From assembly GCA_018340375.1 (NCBI GenBank), contig JAFFJZ010000012.1:4898001-4962000 (forward strand): a DNA stretch of 64,000 nt, written 5' to 3'. The number at the start of each line of letters is the position of its first letter. The first letter of the stretch is position 1. Positions 1 through 11,013 of this stretch are shown piece by piece. Below the pieces are notes generated by a model. The model saw nothing but the letters and a program-made list of their open reading frames with translations. It ran no database searches and was not told the DNA's origin. The position numbers and the translations under genes were made by a program. This DNA comes from Gonatopus flavifemur. Lineage: Eukaryota > Arthropoda > Insecta > Hymenoptera > Dryinidae.

Positions 1-935
1 AAATTTCAGTCTGCAAAATATCAGAATGAAAAGAGCGAAGAATACAAAATTCATCGCATATAAAAATTTCTTGAGGAAGAAGGAGAGGAAGAAACAAAGA
101 TATGATTTAGTAGGAAGGTCAGTCAAGCAAGTATTGGCACGAGTTAATTGGCGATCCAGGAACGAAAGTCAGTACCTACTCGTGCTCTTATGAATATTGA
201 TGAACGAAATACATACATTTATAGCTAACATAAAGTATACATAAGCCCGAGGTGATTATCTTCAGGTGATTATTGGATTATATTTCTTTAGATAATAATA
301 TCCATCATCAAAAAATATAACGTGTTGCGAAATGCGAGAAACAAATCCTCCTGGAACGTTTTTTTCCTCCAATGCCCTGGATTTTCACCGCATAGAGGAT
401 AAGAAATTTCAGCAAATCCATACGTTACGAGCTGCTGCGAATACAATTTAAATAAAATTATCGAAGACTTATCTAACGATACTTAGGTATATCTTTCAAC
501 GTACTTGATTCATTGATTGGATCAAATCAAGGTCGTACATGACCCGCAACCGTGAAACATTATACCATTGTGCTAATTTGTTTTTTGTCTATCAATTGTA
601 TCTGTGTGGGCGTGTTTGTGCATTCTTTCCAAATGCATCCTTCGTTCTTTGTAGTTTTTATCTCGGTGTGATTTTTGTAATCACACTCATTTTTCCAATG
701 TTTTTACATTTGTATGTCGTTCGGATAGAAGGAAAACAATTCTTATTACAAAAATGATCGTTGAGTGTACATTTTGAAGTCCAAATTATGTGAAAATTGA
801 ACACGATTCGTGTTATTGAAGTTTGAAGCGTTTATGAAATCTGATGGATCATCGTTATTCATATTTTCGAATCGACTCCTTGAAACTGGGAACATCATCT
901 GGAGAACATACTGCAAGATTTTGGGAATCAAAAAG
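1..935. other. No gene seen; diverged dispersed repeat at 760-935
   Basis: I see no coding region here. The short open frames have no recognisable domain. The stretch from about 760 to 935 resembles 12960-13175 (shared order of 'gaagtttgaa', 'gatgaatcat'/'gatggatcat', 'cgaatc-actcctt-gaact'), so it is an old dispersed repeat copy lying next to the element that starts at 936. The rest is unassigned intergenic or intronic DNA. Confidence 0.4.
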
Positions 936-1209
936 TTGAGGGGCTATACCACTGTGAACGCTTAAAACTTAGGTGATTTTTCGGAATTTTTTGAAAAAAA
1001 GTATTCCATCGAATGTTCTGAAACTTTGAGGATATATTGACTTATAACTAAACTATATTATATAATTTTTTGGTACGAAAATATTGACATACGAGTGACT
1101 TATGCGCTGCTTTCAGAGGCGTAAAAACACAGTTCCCCAACTGCTGCCACCATACCGGTCGCTTAAGTGGCTGAAATGAAAAGAAAAAATGGCGTTAAAC
1201 TGGAAGGTA

Positions 1210-2495
1210 CCAGGTGTGTAAGTATGAAACCGGAATTTGCCCATAGGTGGCGCTAGATGTCGATGCAGTTACCGACACATCACGTCAGCGGTGTCTTGTT
1301 ATTGTATTGATATCCGACAAAGATTTCTGACTCACAATAACACGAGTTTCATTCAGTAGCATTAGTTTATTAGAGATGAACATGTCGAATTTTGTGCCAA
1401 TAAATTACGATTTGCGGACAGCACTACTTTTCTGTTTTCATCCGAAGAAAACCGCAGCCGAATCGCATCGAATGCTTGTGGAGGCGTTTGGTGAGCATGC
1501 TCTCGGTAAAACACAGTGTTTCAAGTGGTTTAAACGGTTCAAAAGTGGCGATTTTGACGTCGGGAACGAAGAACGTGGAAGACCACCGAAAAAGTTTGAA
1601 GACGCTGACCTGCAAGCCTTGTTGGACGAAGACGACGCTCAAACACAACGACAACTGGCGGATCAGTTGAAGGTGACCCGAGAAGCCATCTCCCTTCGGT
1701 TGAAAGCCATGGGAAAGATACAACAGGTGGGGAAATGGGTTCCACATGAACTCAATGAAAGACAGCAGGAAAACCGCGAAACATCATGCGAAATGCTGCT
1801 CGCCAGGTTCCAAAGAAAGTCATTTCTCCATCGAATTTTGACTGGCGATGAAAAGTGGATATATTCCGAGAATCCTAAGCGCAAAAAGTCATGGGTTACT
1901 CCGGGTGAACCATCAACATCGACGGCAAGACCAAACCGCTACGGACGAAAGACAATGCTGTGTGTTTGGTGGGATCAGAAGGACGTAATCTACTACGAGC
2001 TGCTGAAACCTGGGGAAACTGTCAATACTCAACGTCACCGACAAATGATCGATTTGGATCGAGTTTCGCGTGAAAAACGACCAGAATACCAACAAAGACA
2101 ACACAAGGTGATTTTGCTGCGTGACAATGCACCAGCACACAAAGCAAAATAGCAGGTCCAGAAAACGATAGAGTCGTTCCGTTGGGAGATTCTTCAGCAC
2201 GCGCCTTACGCACCGGACCTTGCCCCATCCGATTACTACTTGTTTGCATCGATGAGACACGCACTTGCTGAGCAGTGCTTCACTTCTTACGAAGATGTAC
2301 GAAAATGGCTCGATGACTGGTTTGCCTCAAAAGAGCAACAGTTCTTTTGGCGCGGAATCCACAAACTGCCAGAAAGATGGAAAAAATGTATAGATAGCGA
2401 CGGACAATACTTTGAATAAGTTACTTTGTATCATATCATTACAATAAACGTGTTTCTTCTGTACAAAAATTCCGGTTTCATACTTACACACCTGG
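1210..2495 (+). mobile_element. mariner transposon 1, full length, TA target duplication
   Basis: This is a complete 1286 bp mariner. Its terminal inverted repeats begin CCAGGTGTGTAAGTATGAAA on the left and the reverse complement ends at 2495; about 28-29 bp match. A TA dinucleotide flanks each side (1208-1209 and 2496-2497), the canonical mariner target duplication. The TIR start CCAGGTGT..AAGTA resembles the mauritiana/rosa type of mariner ends (family knowledge, not checked by alignment). The near-perfect TIRs and a single stop in the transposase suggest a fairly recent insertion. Confidence 0.95.
1376..2419 (+). pseudogene. mariner transposase, one in-frame stop
   Basis: The 348-codon frame from ATG 1376 to TAA 2417-2419 is interrupted only by TAG at 2150-2152 (codon 259). 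The N-terminal part has the helix-turn-helix DNA-binding region expected of mariner (about residues 10-130). The catalytic triad is visible: TGDEKW, LRDNAPAH and APSDYYLF. The enzyme would cut and paste the element in the nucleus. Counting the stop as a codon, 35 residues separate the second and third Asp instead of the usual 34, so the TAG looks like an extra in-frame triplet rather than a substitution. As it stands the product would lack the third catalytic Asp, so I call it a pseudogene. Confidence 0.93.
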
Positions 2496-3112
2496 TATAC
2501 TCCGTACGGTGAACCAGGATTTTTGAAAAATATCGAAATCTCACAAAATGGCAGTGTTTTGAAGAAAGAAACTATATTTTTTTGCCTAAAAAATGGTCGT
2601 TTGTCCGATGTCAAATCGACAATTATTATCCAATCAAAAAGATCGTGGTTCACCGTAGAAGAAATACACCCGAGAACACTCGGTTGAAATTTCAAGTCAA
2701 TCGGTTAATTGCTCTTCGAGTTATGATGGCAGCAAATTTGAAAAATCCCATTTCGAGAAAAACTCGTTTAAACATCTCATTATCGATTTCTAACTTTGGG
2801 ACACTTTCTATTGATATTTCAAACAAAATGTCGCGATTTCAACTAAATTAGAGTACATTTAATGTCAATTGCAGTAAATTACACTCCAAAATTGTCTCTG
2901 TCACAAATTTCATCCCAAATTGTGGTAACTACAACTGATTTTTTTGCGTGTAAATTTGAGAGACAACCATTTGCTCTTTAGCAGGCTGGCATTCGGATAA
3001 TATTTGAGATACGGCCTTGGAAATTCGACAGGATATTGTTAAGGGTACAAACTATTGAAATAGGTAAAAAAAATCGATTTTTTCAGAGTGTCACAGTAGT
3101 ATAGCCCCTCAA

Positions 3113-4349
3113 GGCGATTCTCACCAAGCCAAGTTACTAGGACTCTCCCCCTAGTTTCCTCAGTAATCAATGAATAGAATCAATTTTAATGAGCAGGTGC
3201 ATCTTCTTAGGCTATTGAAAAAAATGCAGCTACTCATTATTTTTCATTTTATGTGTTCGTTTCTGAGAAAACTGGGGGGAGAAATTTGGAATCCAGTAAT
3301 TTTTGCAGGGAGTAACGAATCCCCTTAAGTATTGTATTACTCAATTACTAATTTATTTCAATAAAAAATTCAAACTTCAGCAACATCACAATTCTTTATA
3401 AAAAAACTCTGCCAATTGGCACACGGCTTCCTCGTCCCTAAACAATCAATTATGATTGAACTTTTGAAAACATAGTTAAACAATGCAGATTGCTAAAGAC
3501 TCTTTTTCCACTTTTCTCAACCGTTTGTGATGAATTTTTGGTATAAACGTTTGGTATAAATTTCATTGCAATCGCATAACAGGAAGCAAAAACATACCCT
3601 TGACCTAAAATTACAATTTTTTATAACATGTTTCTTTTCCGTCTTCCATTTTCTTGTGAAGATCAGGTTGAAACTCATATGAGACCATTATCGGCACTGC
3701 ATGGAACTGTGGCAAAAATTCCATAACGATCCGATGATAGGAACGAAAGATATCCGCATGATAGCGGCATTTATGAGATTTTCAAATTTCGTTTCGAAGC
3801 TCAGTGCTTACCATCTTCTTCCCTCACTTCCGATTCGCTTGAAATTTATACCGTACAAATAACACCTTGTGGATTGGATGTGCTCCAAGTTCTAAGGCAT
3901 TCGGATGATACAAACATAGGGAAATAAAGCATGCTTCCGAAATATTGTCAAACAATAAAGATTGCGAGAAAAAAATGTTCTACAATTTTCAACTGATTGG
4001 GATGAAACTCATATGGGACCACTATGGGATCATAACTGAAACGTGGTATAAGCATTGCAATCGGATGATAGGAACCGAAGATATGCGCGGGCGCAATTCT
4101 GTTCACACACACACACACACACACACAGACACAAAATCAAAAATGGTCCCCGAGTTTGGAGCAACATTTTGGCCTAAGAGATTTTGAGTTTGAAGACAAA
4201 AAATTTCGGCCCCCGGAAACGATCACAAAGCTTCCCTCTAATGAGGAAGCAAAAAAAGTTATGCCGAAGAATTTATAAGCAAAATTATTTAAGGGAACTC
4301 AGTCTGCTCAAAAAGCCTGTCAGAATCGAGGAAAAAACAGTTAAACAGT
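3113..4349. repeat. No gene; diverged ~110 bp repeat units with a CA tract
   Basis: Two diverged copies of one unit occur at about 3661-3770 and 3996-4102. Both contain 'gaaactcatatg-gaccat/ct', 'cgatgatagga' and 'gaagatat-cgc'. Weaker traces lie at 3520-3600 and 3840-3915. The second copy runs into a CA dinucleotide tract and then 'cccccggaaacgatcacaaag...atgaggaagc', the layout of an old retrotransposon-type 3' region. No coding frame is recognisable and the family is unknown to me. Confidence 0.35.
4104..4127. repeat. (CA)n microsatellite
   Basis: About twelve CA units, followed by GACACAAAATC. It sits at the end of the degenerate repeat unit described for 3113-4349. Confidence 0.9.
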
Positions 4350-4577
4350 TCCCTAGTTGGAAGAATCTATTAATTCTTGCCAAATGTGATTGAATCTCGG
4401 ACAATGTTGTGACTAAGTTGCAGCCGGCGATTTTTCAATGAGATTTGGTCAGATGAATGAATTCCTCCAATGTGAATCTGACTGAATCTCGCCAAATCTC
4501 ATTAAATCTCGGACAATGTTCTGACCAAATCTTATAGAAGTTCATTGTCAGATTCAATGGGTTCTTTTAACCAGGAT
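4350..4577. mobile_element. Word element, GATTGAATCT / AATCTCGGACAATGTT vocabulary
   Basis: The interior repeats 'tgattgaatctcg', 'aatctcg-caaat' and 'cggacaatgtt' with reverse complements such as 'attcaatgg' and 'gagatttggtcaga'. The right end is TTTAACCAGG (4566-4576). The left end TCCCTAGTTGGAA near 4350 is a weaker match. The same vocabulary and a cleaner TCCCTGGTTAAA end appear at 54603-54823, so the two are probably copies of one family. There is no coding capacity. Confidence 0.45.
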
Positions 4578-4709
4578 CAGGCTGTGAACAGTTCTCTCTC
4601 TGGAAATCCGATTGAACACTGAAAAACTGTCAGTTTTCGACTAGATATCACCCTCTATAAAAGTCCTTAGAAAGGCTTCACCGTTGCTGACGATGGAGAA
4701 TCGCTGGTG

Positions 4710-4875
4710 CCTGGGTGCAAGAGACGAGATTCTCGATGACACTTTGAAAGTCTCATCTCAGTATCGAGAAATACTATCAAGATGCGAGTATCGTCTCGGT
4801 ATCGTTGGACACGGTATCGGAATCGTCGCGTCAGTATCGGCATCGCCTAATATTTCTGATGAAAGTAACAATACT
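4710..4875. repeat. Word element, GTATCG / TCTCG vocabulary (copy 1)
   Basis: The segment begins GGGTGCAAGAGACGAG and is made of 'agtatcg', 'tctcg', 'gtatcgg' and 'cgagat' in both orientations. A related segment in opposite orientation lies at 9130-9290, ending 'gagtctcgtgcacccctagc'. Borders are approximate. A 92-codon open frame crosses it but follows the repeated word, so I do not treat it as a gene. Confidence 0.4.
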
Positions 4876-5025
4876 CTACCATTATACTATGAATATCAGT
4901 GTAGCAGTATCAGCTGGTCAAATGAACAGCACAGCTTTGTTCAGTTGATCAGAGAGACATAGGGAATCGATATTTCAGAGTACGAGAGCAAAATTTTGGA
5001 ATACAAGCCTAGTTGTATATAATCA

Positions 5026-5396
5026 CCCGGGAAAAAATGATCAGATCTGACCAGATCTAAATTTTGGTCAGATCTGAACAGATCTATTAAGATCTGAAAA
5101 ACTGCGATTTTGGCTTGTGTTTGTCACAATATATGTGCAAAATCAGATTCATATATGTACAGACAGATATCACAAAATTTCTGACAATTGAACCACCAAT
5201 TGCTCATTAAGATTTAATCTAATATTCAATTCAGATCTAACGAGATCTACTCAGATCTAACCAGATGTGCCAAGATCTGATCAGATCTACTGAGATCTGA
5301 ACAGATCTAATCTGATCTTTTGAACCAGATCTGACCAAAAATCAGATCTACTCAGATCTATTTAGATCTGAATAGATCTAATGATTTTTTCCTGGG
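5026..5396. mobile_element. Word element built on AGATCT
   Basis: The ends are CCCGGGAAAAAATGATCAGA on the left and an inverted match ...TGATTTTTTCCTGGG on the right. Between them the hexamer AGATCT occurs 17 times, usually as 'cagatct-a/g' with 3-6 bp between copies. Because AGATCT is its own reverse complement, the whole stretch can pair with itself. It has no coding capacity. A second AGATCT-built element with different ends lies at 16449-16762. Confidence 0.65.
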
Positions 5397-5407
5397 CAGT
5401 TTATTCA

Positions 5408-5634
5408 CACGGAGAAAAAATGGTTTGCTATTATAGCGCCTACAAGGAAATTTGTTGTCCTTGCAAAAATATCCACTCCAGCAACTAAGACGTTAGTTCT
5501 GTTAACAAATTTGTTTATGTCAGCAAAAAAATCCAGTTGTGTCAATCATTTTTCTTGCTTTTTCAGCTAATTTTTTTTGTAGGCACTATAATGACAGACC
5601 TGCTTGTTGTGCCAGCAATACTTTTTTCTCCGTG
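5408..5634. mobile_element. Short TIR element, CACGGAGAAAAAA ends
   Basis: Left end CACGGAGAAAAAATGG at 5408 and right end CTTTTTTCTCCGTG finishing at 5634. The interior repeats 'cagcaa', 'ttgctg'-like and 'gttaacaaatttg' words. The same end motif bounds 6080-6387 and 6450-7730, and related CACGGAAAAAA ends bound 50515-51993 and 21774-22000. It is non-coding; transposase source unknown. Confidence 0.6.
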
Positions 5635-6079
5635 CAGCAGTAGGGTCTCCATCTCAGCGAGGAACTCTAAAACTTCTCTACAATAGTATTTCGAAAAATT
5701 TCCAAGTTAAAAGCGAATTCTCTAATACAAACATTTTATCAGAGTCCATTAAGGGGATACCACTGTATCATCCGAATAAACATTTTATTGTAAGATTTCT
5801 CCGAACAGAATTTATGAAACCCGTGGTGAAAATGAAGCGGATAGAGCGACGCGGAAGAGTAAACGGAACAGTATCTGAGCGCAAAAGATGCGGAAATTGA
5901 AAGGTTTTTACGCTTCATCTGTTTCAACATTGTTCACCAGGGACAGTCTGAAATTTTCAGGAAATAATATTTGACACTCTATGTATTGCGCTATCGAGAT
6001 TATTCTTTGAGAATTGTAGACTGTTCCATAAATTCAGTACAGATAAGTCTCACAGGAAAAATATTTTTCACGCTGGTAT

Positions 6080-6387
6080 ACGGAGAAAAATGCCACTCAA
6101 AAATATAAGAATTCTTGTTATTTTTCTTGGTGAACTAGAAACAGGAATATAATATTTGTAATATGAATTGTTCCATGAAAATACGGAAGATTACGAATAT
6201 CGCAGAAAAAGTCATCGGTAGAATTGAAGTTTCAAACGCTGAACGTAAAAATTTTATAAAGCATATAGTAAAATTCAGTTATCAATTCGTAATCGCGCTT
6301 ATTGTCATTAAAAATCTATTTTACAAACCTTCCTGTTTCTGCTTTAGCGAGCAGAAGGAGAAAAAGTAGTATATTTTTTTCTCCGTG
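6080..6387. mobile_element. Short TIR element, ACGGAGAAAAA ends
   Basis: Left end TACGGAGAAAAATGCCA and right end ATATTTTTTTCTCCGTG (inverted). The interior is AT-rich with repeated 'aagaattcttg' and 'acggaagattacg'-type words and no gene. A 68-codon open frame inside runs into the right TIR, so it is unlikely to be a gene. Confidence 0.5.
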
Positions 6388-6449
6388 TATCGCCTTAAAA
6401 CTTATATTGAATTTGGGCTAACTACTGATGATATTCATATGATAATACT

Positions 6450-7730
6450 CACGGAGAAAAATTATAATGTAAATTTAACATCAGTGCATAGATAAAACTT
6501 CAAATGTAATCTCTACATTAATTTTGATGAAACTCACATGGTACGTACATGATCATTGCTTTGAAAGATTGTAAAAATTACGCCAATCCAAAAATATATT
6601 TATTATGATATTATTGACCACGAACAATGTAAATTTTCCATTACACTCGACTGAATCTACTTTTCACGAACGTGATGCCATAAGGTATGCTCAACTACAT
6701 TCCCACTTATTCAATTCTACAGCAATCCAATGTACATTCAACAAGTACAGTTGCTAATGTTACTCATGCTTTTTTGAATGATAATCTATTTATTCCCCAG
6801 GAATTTTATTCTCATTCTCAAATATACAGTTACCGCAATCTGATGTGTATTCAACAATTGCTTCTGCAAAAACTACTCGCCTGTGTTGGTAATACTACTG
6901 AGAAGCTTTGTAACACTCCTTTTAGTTCAAAATGATTAAAATCGCGTCACAAAGATGGCGCAAACAGTTTCAACAGTTTTCCGCGAGTATCAGTTTGTTC
7001 CTACATTTGATATATATTAACAACTTGAATCTCCACCCATAGCGTACGGTTAGTGATAATGATAGAATAAGGCGACATAACATTGTATTGTATCTTATTG
7101 TAATATGTAATATGTAAGATGTAAGATAATTCAAGCTGAGTGATTAAAGTTCATTTCACTGCTCAAAACTGCATTTGTATATATTGTCTCATTGCAAATT
7201 CAACAAAAAACACAACAGCAAGAATTAATTGGGAAGATACCATTTTTTTTATTTCAATAGTCAGTGAAAATTCATAAAAATGCGGCGCAAATAATCTAAA
7301 ATTTTAATCACTTAAATTTTATCCCCATCTTTGTGGCTTTTGGAAAATGACCGAAAATTGTTGTAGTTATTATCGTAGTTCTCGCGTATGCATAAAATAT
7401 ATGAATGAGCGATTGAAATTTTATTCAAAAATCCTAACATGTATTTTACATCAAACTGATGTACAAATTTCATAAGTTTGAAGTAAATATCGCTTGTCAT
7501 ACTGTTTATATTTCATTCATCACGACAATAGAATTTACATTTGATGTATGTGATAGTTATGAAGTGCGTATGTTAAAATTACATCAGATTGCGGTAGAAT
7601 TGCGACGTTTTCAACTTACAGCAAAAATGATGTAGAATTTCCACCGCAGAAATGCTATCCCTATATTTACATGTGGATTTTGTCAAATTCATCCCAATGG
7701 TGTACCTGCTACCCCAAATTTTTCTCCGTG
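6450..7730. mobile_element. 1.3 kb TIR element, CACGGAGAAAAA ends
   Basis: Left end CACGGAGAAAAATTATAATG at 6450 and right end ATTTTTCTCCGTG ending at 7730. The interior is dominated by 'aatgtaaatt', 'caacatt', 'gatgtaatttc' and their complements ('tacatc', 'tttacatt'). The short open frames inside do not resemble a transposase, so this is a non-autonomous element. Confidence 0.55.
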
Positions 7731-8139
7731 CTGGAATATTATCTACAATTTTTGTGGGATATTATTTTGTGCAGCCGAATGAATGTTCAAATGATCTATT
7801 ATTTTTCCCAGATAGGAATTAACAAATGGCCCAAGCTTGGCCCGATCTTGGCCCAATCATGACTTATATTGGGCCAGAATCCATGCGAAAAAATGGCCGA
7901 AGCTTGGTGAAAGCTTGGGATGATAACCTCGTGCCAGGCTTGTTACTCAATATTGGGACAGAATGCAGTGCCAAGCATGGCCCAATGTCTCATGATATAT
8001 GTATTATGAGTATTTTGGAACTTGGCTCATACAATTAAACCGGACCTGGCCCAAGTTGTGTATATCAACTTTTGCCATGCTTCAACCTGATTCTTCAAAC
8101 ATACTTCTTGGAGAAAAAAATGACATCATTTTTCATGCC

Positions 8140-8189
8140 ATCCCTGCTAAAAATTTCCCATAGAGAACGATAAGATTTTTAGCAGGGAT
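8140..8189. repeat. 50 bp hairpin, ATCCCTGCTAAAAAT ends
   Basis: ATCCCTGCTAAAAAT at 8140 is perfectly inverted as ATTTTTAGCAGGGAT ending at 8189, with a 20 bp loop. It looks like a minimal solo-TIR element nested in the CCAAGCTTGG element. CCCTGC/GCAGGG ends also occur at 52035-52312 and at 60067. Confidence 0.7.
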
Positions 8190-8239
8190 ATCGGTACAAC
8201 TCTGTAAAAATCACAAACATGGAGATGTGGCATAGGTTC

Positions 8240-8711
8240 TCAAATAAACATTAGTTGTACATTGGCCCAATATTGGTTCACCATGCTTGACAGTTGAATC
8301 TTTTGCCAAGCTTCAACTACTTGTTGTCATGACATTCCTTACGAAACGTGGTATAGATTCTCAAATAACAAATGGTTTAATATTGGGCCGATATTGGTTC
8401 GCCATGCTTGGCAGCTTAATGTTTTGCCAATCTTAAACCACTTGTTGTATAGGCATTCCTTATGAAACATAGTGTGGGTTCTCAAATAACAAACGGTTTT
8501 ATATTGGATTGATATTGGTTCGCCATGTTTGGCAGCCCAATATTTTGCCAAGCTTGCACCAGTTGTCATATTGGCATTTCCTATGAAACCCGGTATGGTT
8601 TCTAGAATGAACAACGGTTGTATATTGGACCAATATTGGTTCGCGATGCTTGGCAGCCCAGTATTTTGCCAAGCATGGGCCAGTTGTCAATATTGGCATT
8701 TCCTACCTGGG
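8240..8711. repeat. Tandem repeat, about 121 bp period, four copies
   Basis: The unit 'attggttcgccatgcttggcag' recurs at about 8273, 8396, 8516 and 8638. Each copy is followed by 'tattttgccaagct', 'ggcattcct-atgaaac' and 'tctcaaataacaa-ggtt'. The copies differ at several positions. Open frames on both strands here simply follow the repeat. Confidence 0.75.
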
Positions 8712-9129
8712 TTGTATCAATATCAATCAATTGGAGTTTAAATTCAATATGAATGTATAATTAATTTTTCCATCAGTCTTGACATCTGAAGACACTGTGT
8801 TTTTTCACTGAGAATTCCTCCGAATATCTATGAACATCTTTGAAAAACTATGAACAATCCTGAAAAACTGCACTGAAAAACTTTGAGATTTTCAGAGATT
8901 CCCAGTGAAATTTTTTCACCAGGCAATTTTCAAAATAAGACCATATATATATATTATAATTTGAGAGAGATATATGGCTCTTATTGAAGAAGAATTTTGT
9001 CACATGTATCATCCTGAAATACTCCTTTTGTATTATTTCCCCATTGAAAAAAGTCAACACTATTGATGATATGTCTGACTATTAGATCTTTGTTCTCAAT
9101 TTCATGTCAATACCAAAACGACACCGATA

Positions 9130-9425
9130 TTAATCTCGTGCTTTTATGCACCCCGGGTATCGACGATATTCTCGAGTATCGAATATCCGTCTCGGTATTG
9201 TCTCGACTCCAAATACAACAGTATCGTCTCGTGATGTCGAGACAATACTGAGATGATACCGATACTGGTCCCGAGTCTCGTGCACCCCTAGCTGGTGCAA
9301 GGCTGACAGCCCTTGATAAATAAACCCATTCATTCCCATTGAACGTGCAGATTCTCGATTCAACCCGTTTAAACGTCATTTATTTAGAACTGGAAATCCT
9401 CACGTTCAATAGGAATGAATGGGTT
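9130..9425. repeat. GTATCG/TCTCG word element (copy 2) plus a hairpin
   Basis: 9130-9290 repeats 'gtatcg', 'tctcg' and 'gagacaatac' and ends 'ctcgtgcacccctagc', the reverse orientation of the segment at 4710-4875. Next to it, 'aaacccattcattcc-attgaacgtg' at 9322 is inverted as 'cacgttcaat-ggaatgaatgggttt' at 9399-9425, giving 25 bp arms around a 50 bp loop. No gene is supported. Confidence 0.45.
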
Positions 9426-9596
9426 TCTTTGACCAGGAAGTCGCAAAGGTAATTGATGAAAAAGAGTCTGAATATTGTATCAATACGAATGGAACTGAAA
9501 CTAGTGGCGACGAGCTAGCGGCGGATTAATGTACTTTTGATAGAATTGTTTTTTCAAATATTCGAGTAGTTAAATCACATATTTGAAAACCACCCA

Positions 9597-11013
9597 CACT
9601 GAGGAAAGAAAACAGTAATGATTACTGTGAATCACACGAATCAATAAAAAATTCTGACAAAAATCAAACGGATAGCAATAAAAATAATGATTATGGAACT
9701 TAGAATACTGATGCATGTGATGGACAGTGATGATTAATGTGACGCACCTCACATGAAGTGCAGTAATAATGAATGTATCGTCAGTCACTGGTGACTTCCA
9801 AAACAGTAATCATTATCCAATTCACTCGATTCATTGGTGGTACGTCTCATTCGTAAGAGATGTTATGTGTCACCAGAATCATCATTAGCTGGAACAGTAG
9901 CCAGTGCTGCGCTATGATAAAATCGCAACTGTGATTTATGTGGTGAATCGAACTGTGGTTAAGCATTAAGCGGAATACCTTTGTTGGTACGGATTTTGAT
10001 AAGGCTGAAATGAAACGCATGTTTATATTAAAATTATGAATGATTGAGCATTCAACAATAATCTAAACAATTCAGAATACCAAAGTCATTGAACTTTTCA
10101 CTGAAAATACATATAAGTGCATGTCAGTATATTCATAACCTTTTCGATGGCTGATGTTTTTCCATACAACATGACAAGGATCGAGTTCGTCACCTTCACG
10201 TGAATTCGAATGGAAAAACAGTGAACAAAAAGCCAGTTCATATAGTTGGAAATATGTTTAACATATAAGGTTCACTCGAATTGCACGTTCAGTAAGTGAA
10301 AAAAGTCCATGTCAGTTCCAAAAGAAAGCTTTCGGCATTTTGTTGTAGTTTGTAATATTTTGACCCTCCCGATGCATAACCGAAGCATTAAAACTCCTTA
10401 TATACTCAATTAATGAAAGCCAGATCTCAGAATTTCATAAATAATGACAGTATATAAAAAATCTTTCCGTTGAAACTGACACGGACTTGTTTACTCACCG
10501 TTCATATAATATCAAATCCGTATTACATTAACATCGTGTGAGAATTTACATATTTTGAACGTGAACTCGGTGGGTAAACAAGTCTGTGTCAGTTCCAACG
10601 GAAAGATTTTTTATATTCTGTTTCTGCTTTTCAATTTTCGCTTTTGTTGTTTTTCGATTCACGTGAATCACAGGGAGCGATTTTATCCTAGCGCAGTGCT
10701 GGTTACTGTTCCAGCCAATCATGATTCTGGTGACACACAACATCTGTTACAAATGTACCGTGCCACCAATGAATCGGGTGCATTGAGTAACGATTACTCT
10801 TTGGGAAGTCTCTAGTAACTTTTGATACATTAATTATTGTTGCACCTCATGTAACACGCGTCACATTGATTATTGCTGTTCAGCACGTACATCAGTATTG
10901 TGAATTCAATAATCATTACTTTTATTACAGTCACCTCTCCGTTTGATTTTTGTCAGAATTTTTGATTGATTCGTGTGATTCACAGTAATCATTACTGTTT
11001 TCTTTTCTCAGTG
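9597..11013. mobile_element. 1.4 kb inverted-repeat element, CACTGAGGAAAGAAAACAG ends
   Basis: The left arm starts CACTGAGGAAAGAAAACAGT and runs through 'aatgattactgtgaatcacacgaatc' to 'aaatcaaacgg'. The right arm repeats this inverted and ends ...TTTTCTCAGTG at 11013, so the arms are about 75 bp with few differences. The interior reuses 'aatcattact', 'gtgattc' and 'gtgacgcacctcac' in both orientations. I see no transposase and no obvious target duplication. A nested hairpin sits at 10451-10616. Confidence 0.65.
10451..10616. repeat. Inverted repeat, arms of about 60 bp
   Basis: 'tatataaaaaatctttccgt' at 10451 and the following 'tgaaactgacacggacttgtttactcaccg' are matched inverted by 'ggtgggtaaacaagtctgtgtcagttccaacggaaagattttttatat' ending near 10616. 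The loop is about 45-50 bp. It lies in the middle of the 9597-11013 element. Confidence 0.6.

Larger units (their letters stand above)
936..3112. mobile_element. TIR element (GAGGGGCTATA ends) carrying a mariner
   Basis: The left end TTGAGGGGCTATAC at 936 is matched in inverted orientation by GTATAGCCCCTCAA ending at 3112. The match runs on inward with one mismatch (ACTGTGA against TCACAGT). With the mariner at 1210-2495 removed, the element is about 890 bp. I see no transposase of its own and no clear target-site duplication, so it is probably an old non-autonomous DNA transposon. The superfamily is not determined. The mariner inside it must have arrived later. Confidence 0.55.
7807..8711. 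mobile_element. Word element, CCCAGATAGGAA ends, CCAAGCTTGG vocabulary
   Basis: The inverted ends are CCCAGATAGGAA (7807) and TTCCTACCTGGG (to 8711), 11 of 12 matching. The interior is built from 'cccaagcttgg', 'ttggcccaat', 'atattgg' and 'tgccaagctt', which are near-palindromes. The right half becomes a tandem array (see 8240-8711). No coding frame is supported. Related vocabulary occurs at 16789-17532 and 35932-36812. Confidence 0.6.

Noticed and set aside
4684..4962. 92-codon frame over the GTATCG word segment
   Set aside because: The peptide is just the repeated GTATCG/TCTCG word translated; no independent coding evidence.
8240..8711. Regularly spaced repeats that might suggest a CRISPR array
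   Set aside because: Units are contiguous 121 bp tandem copies with no unique spacers, and the context is an animal genome.
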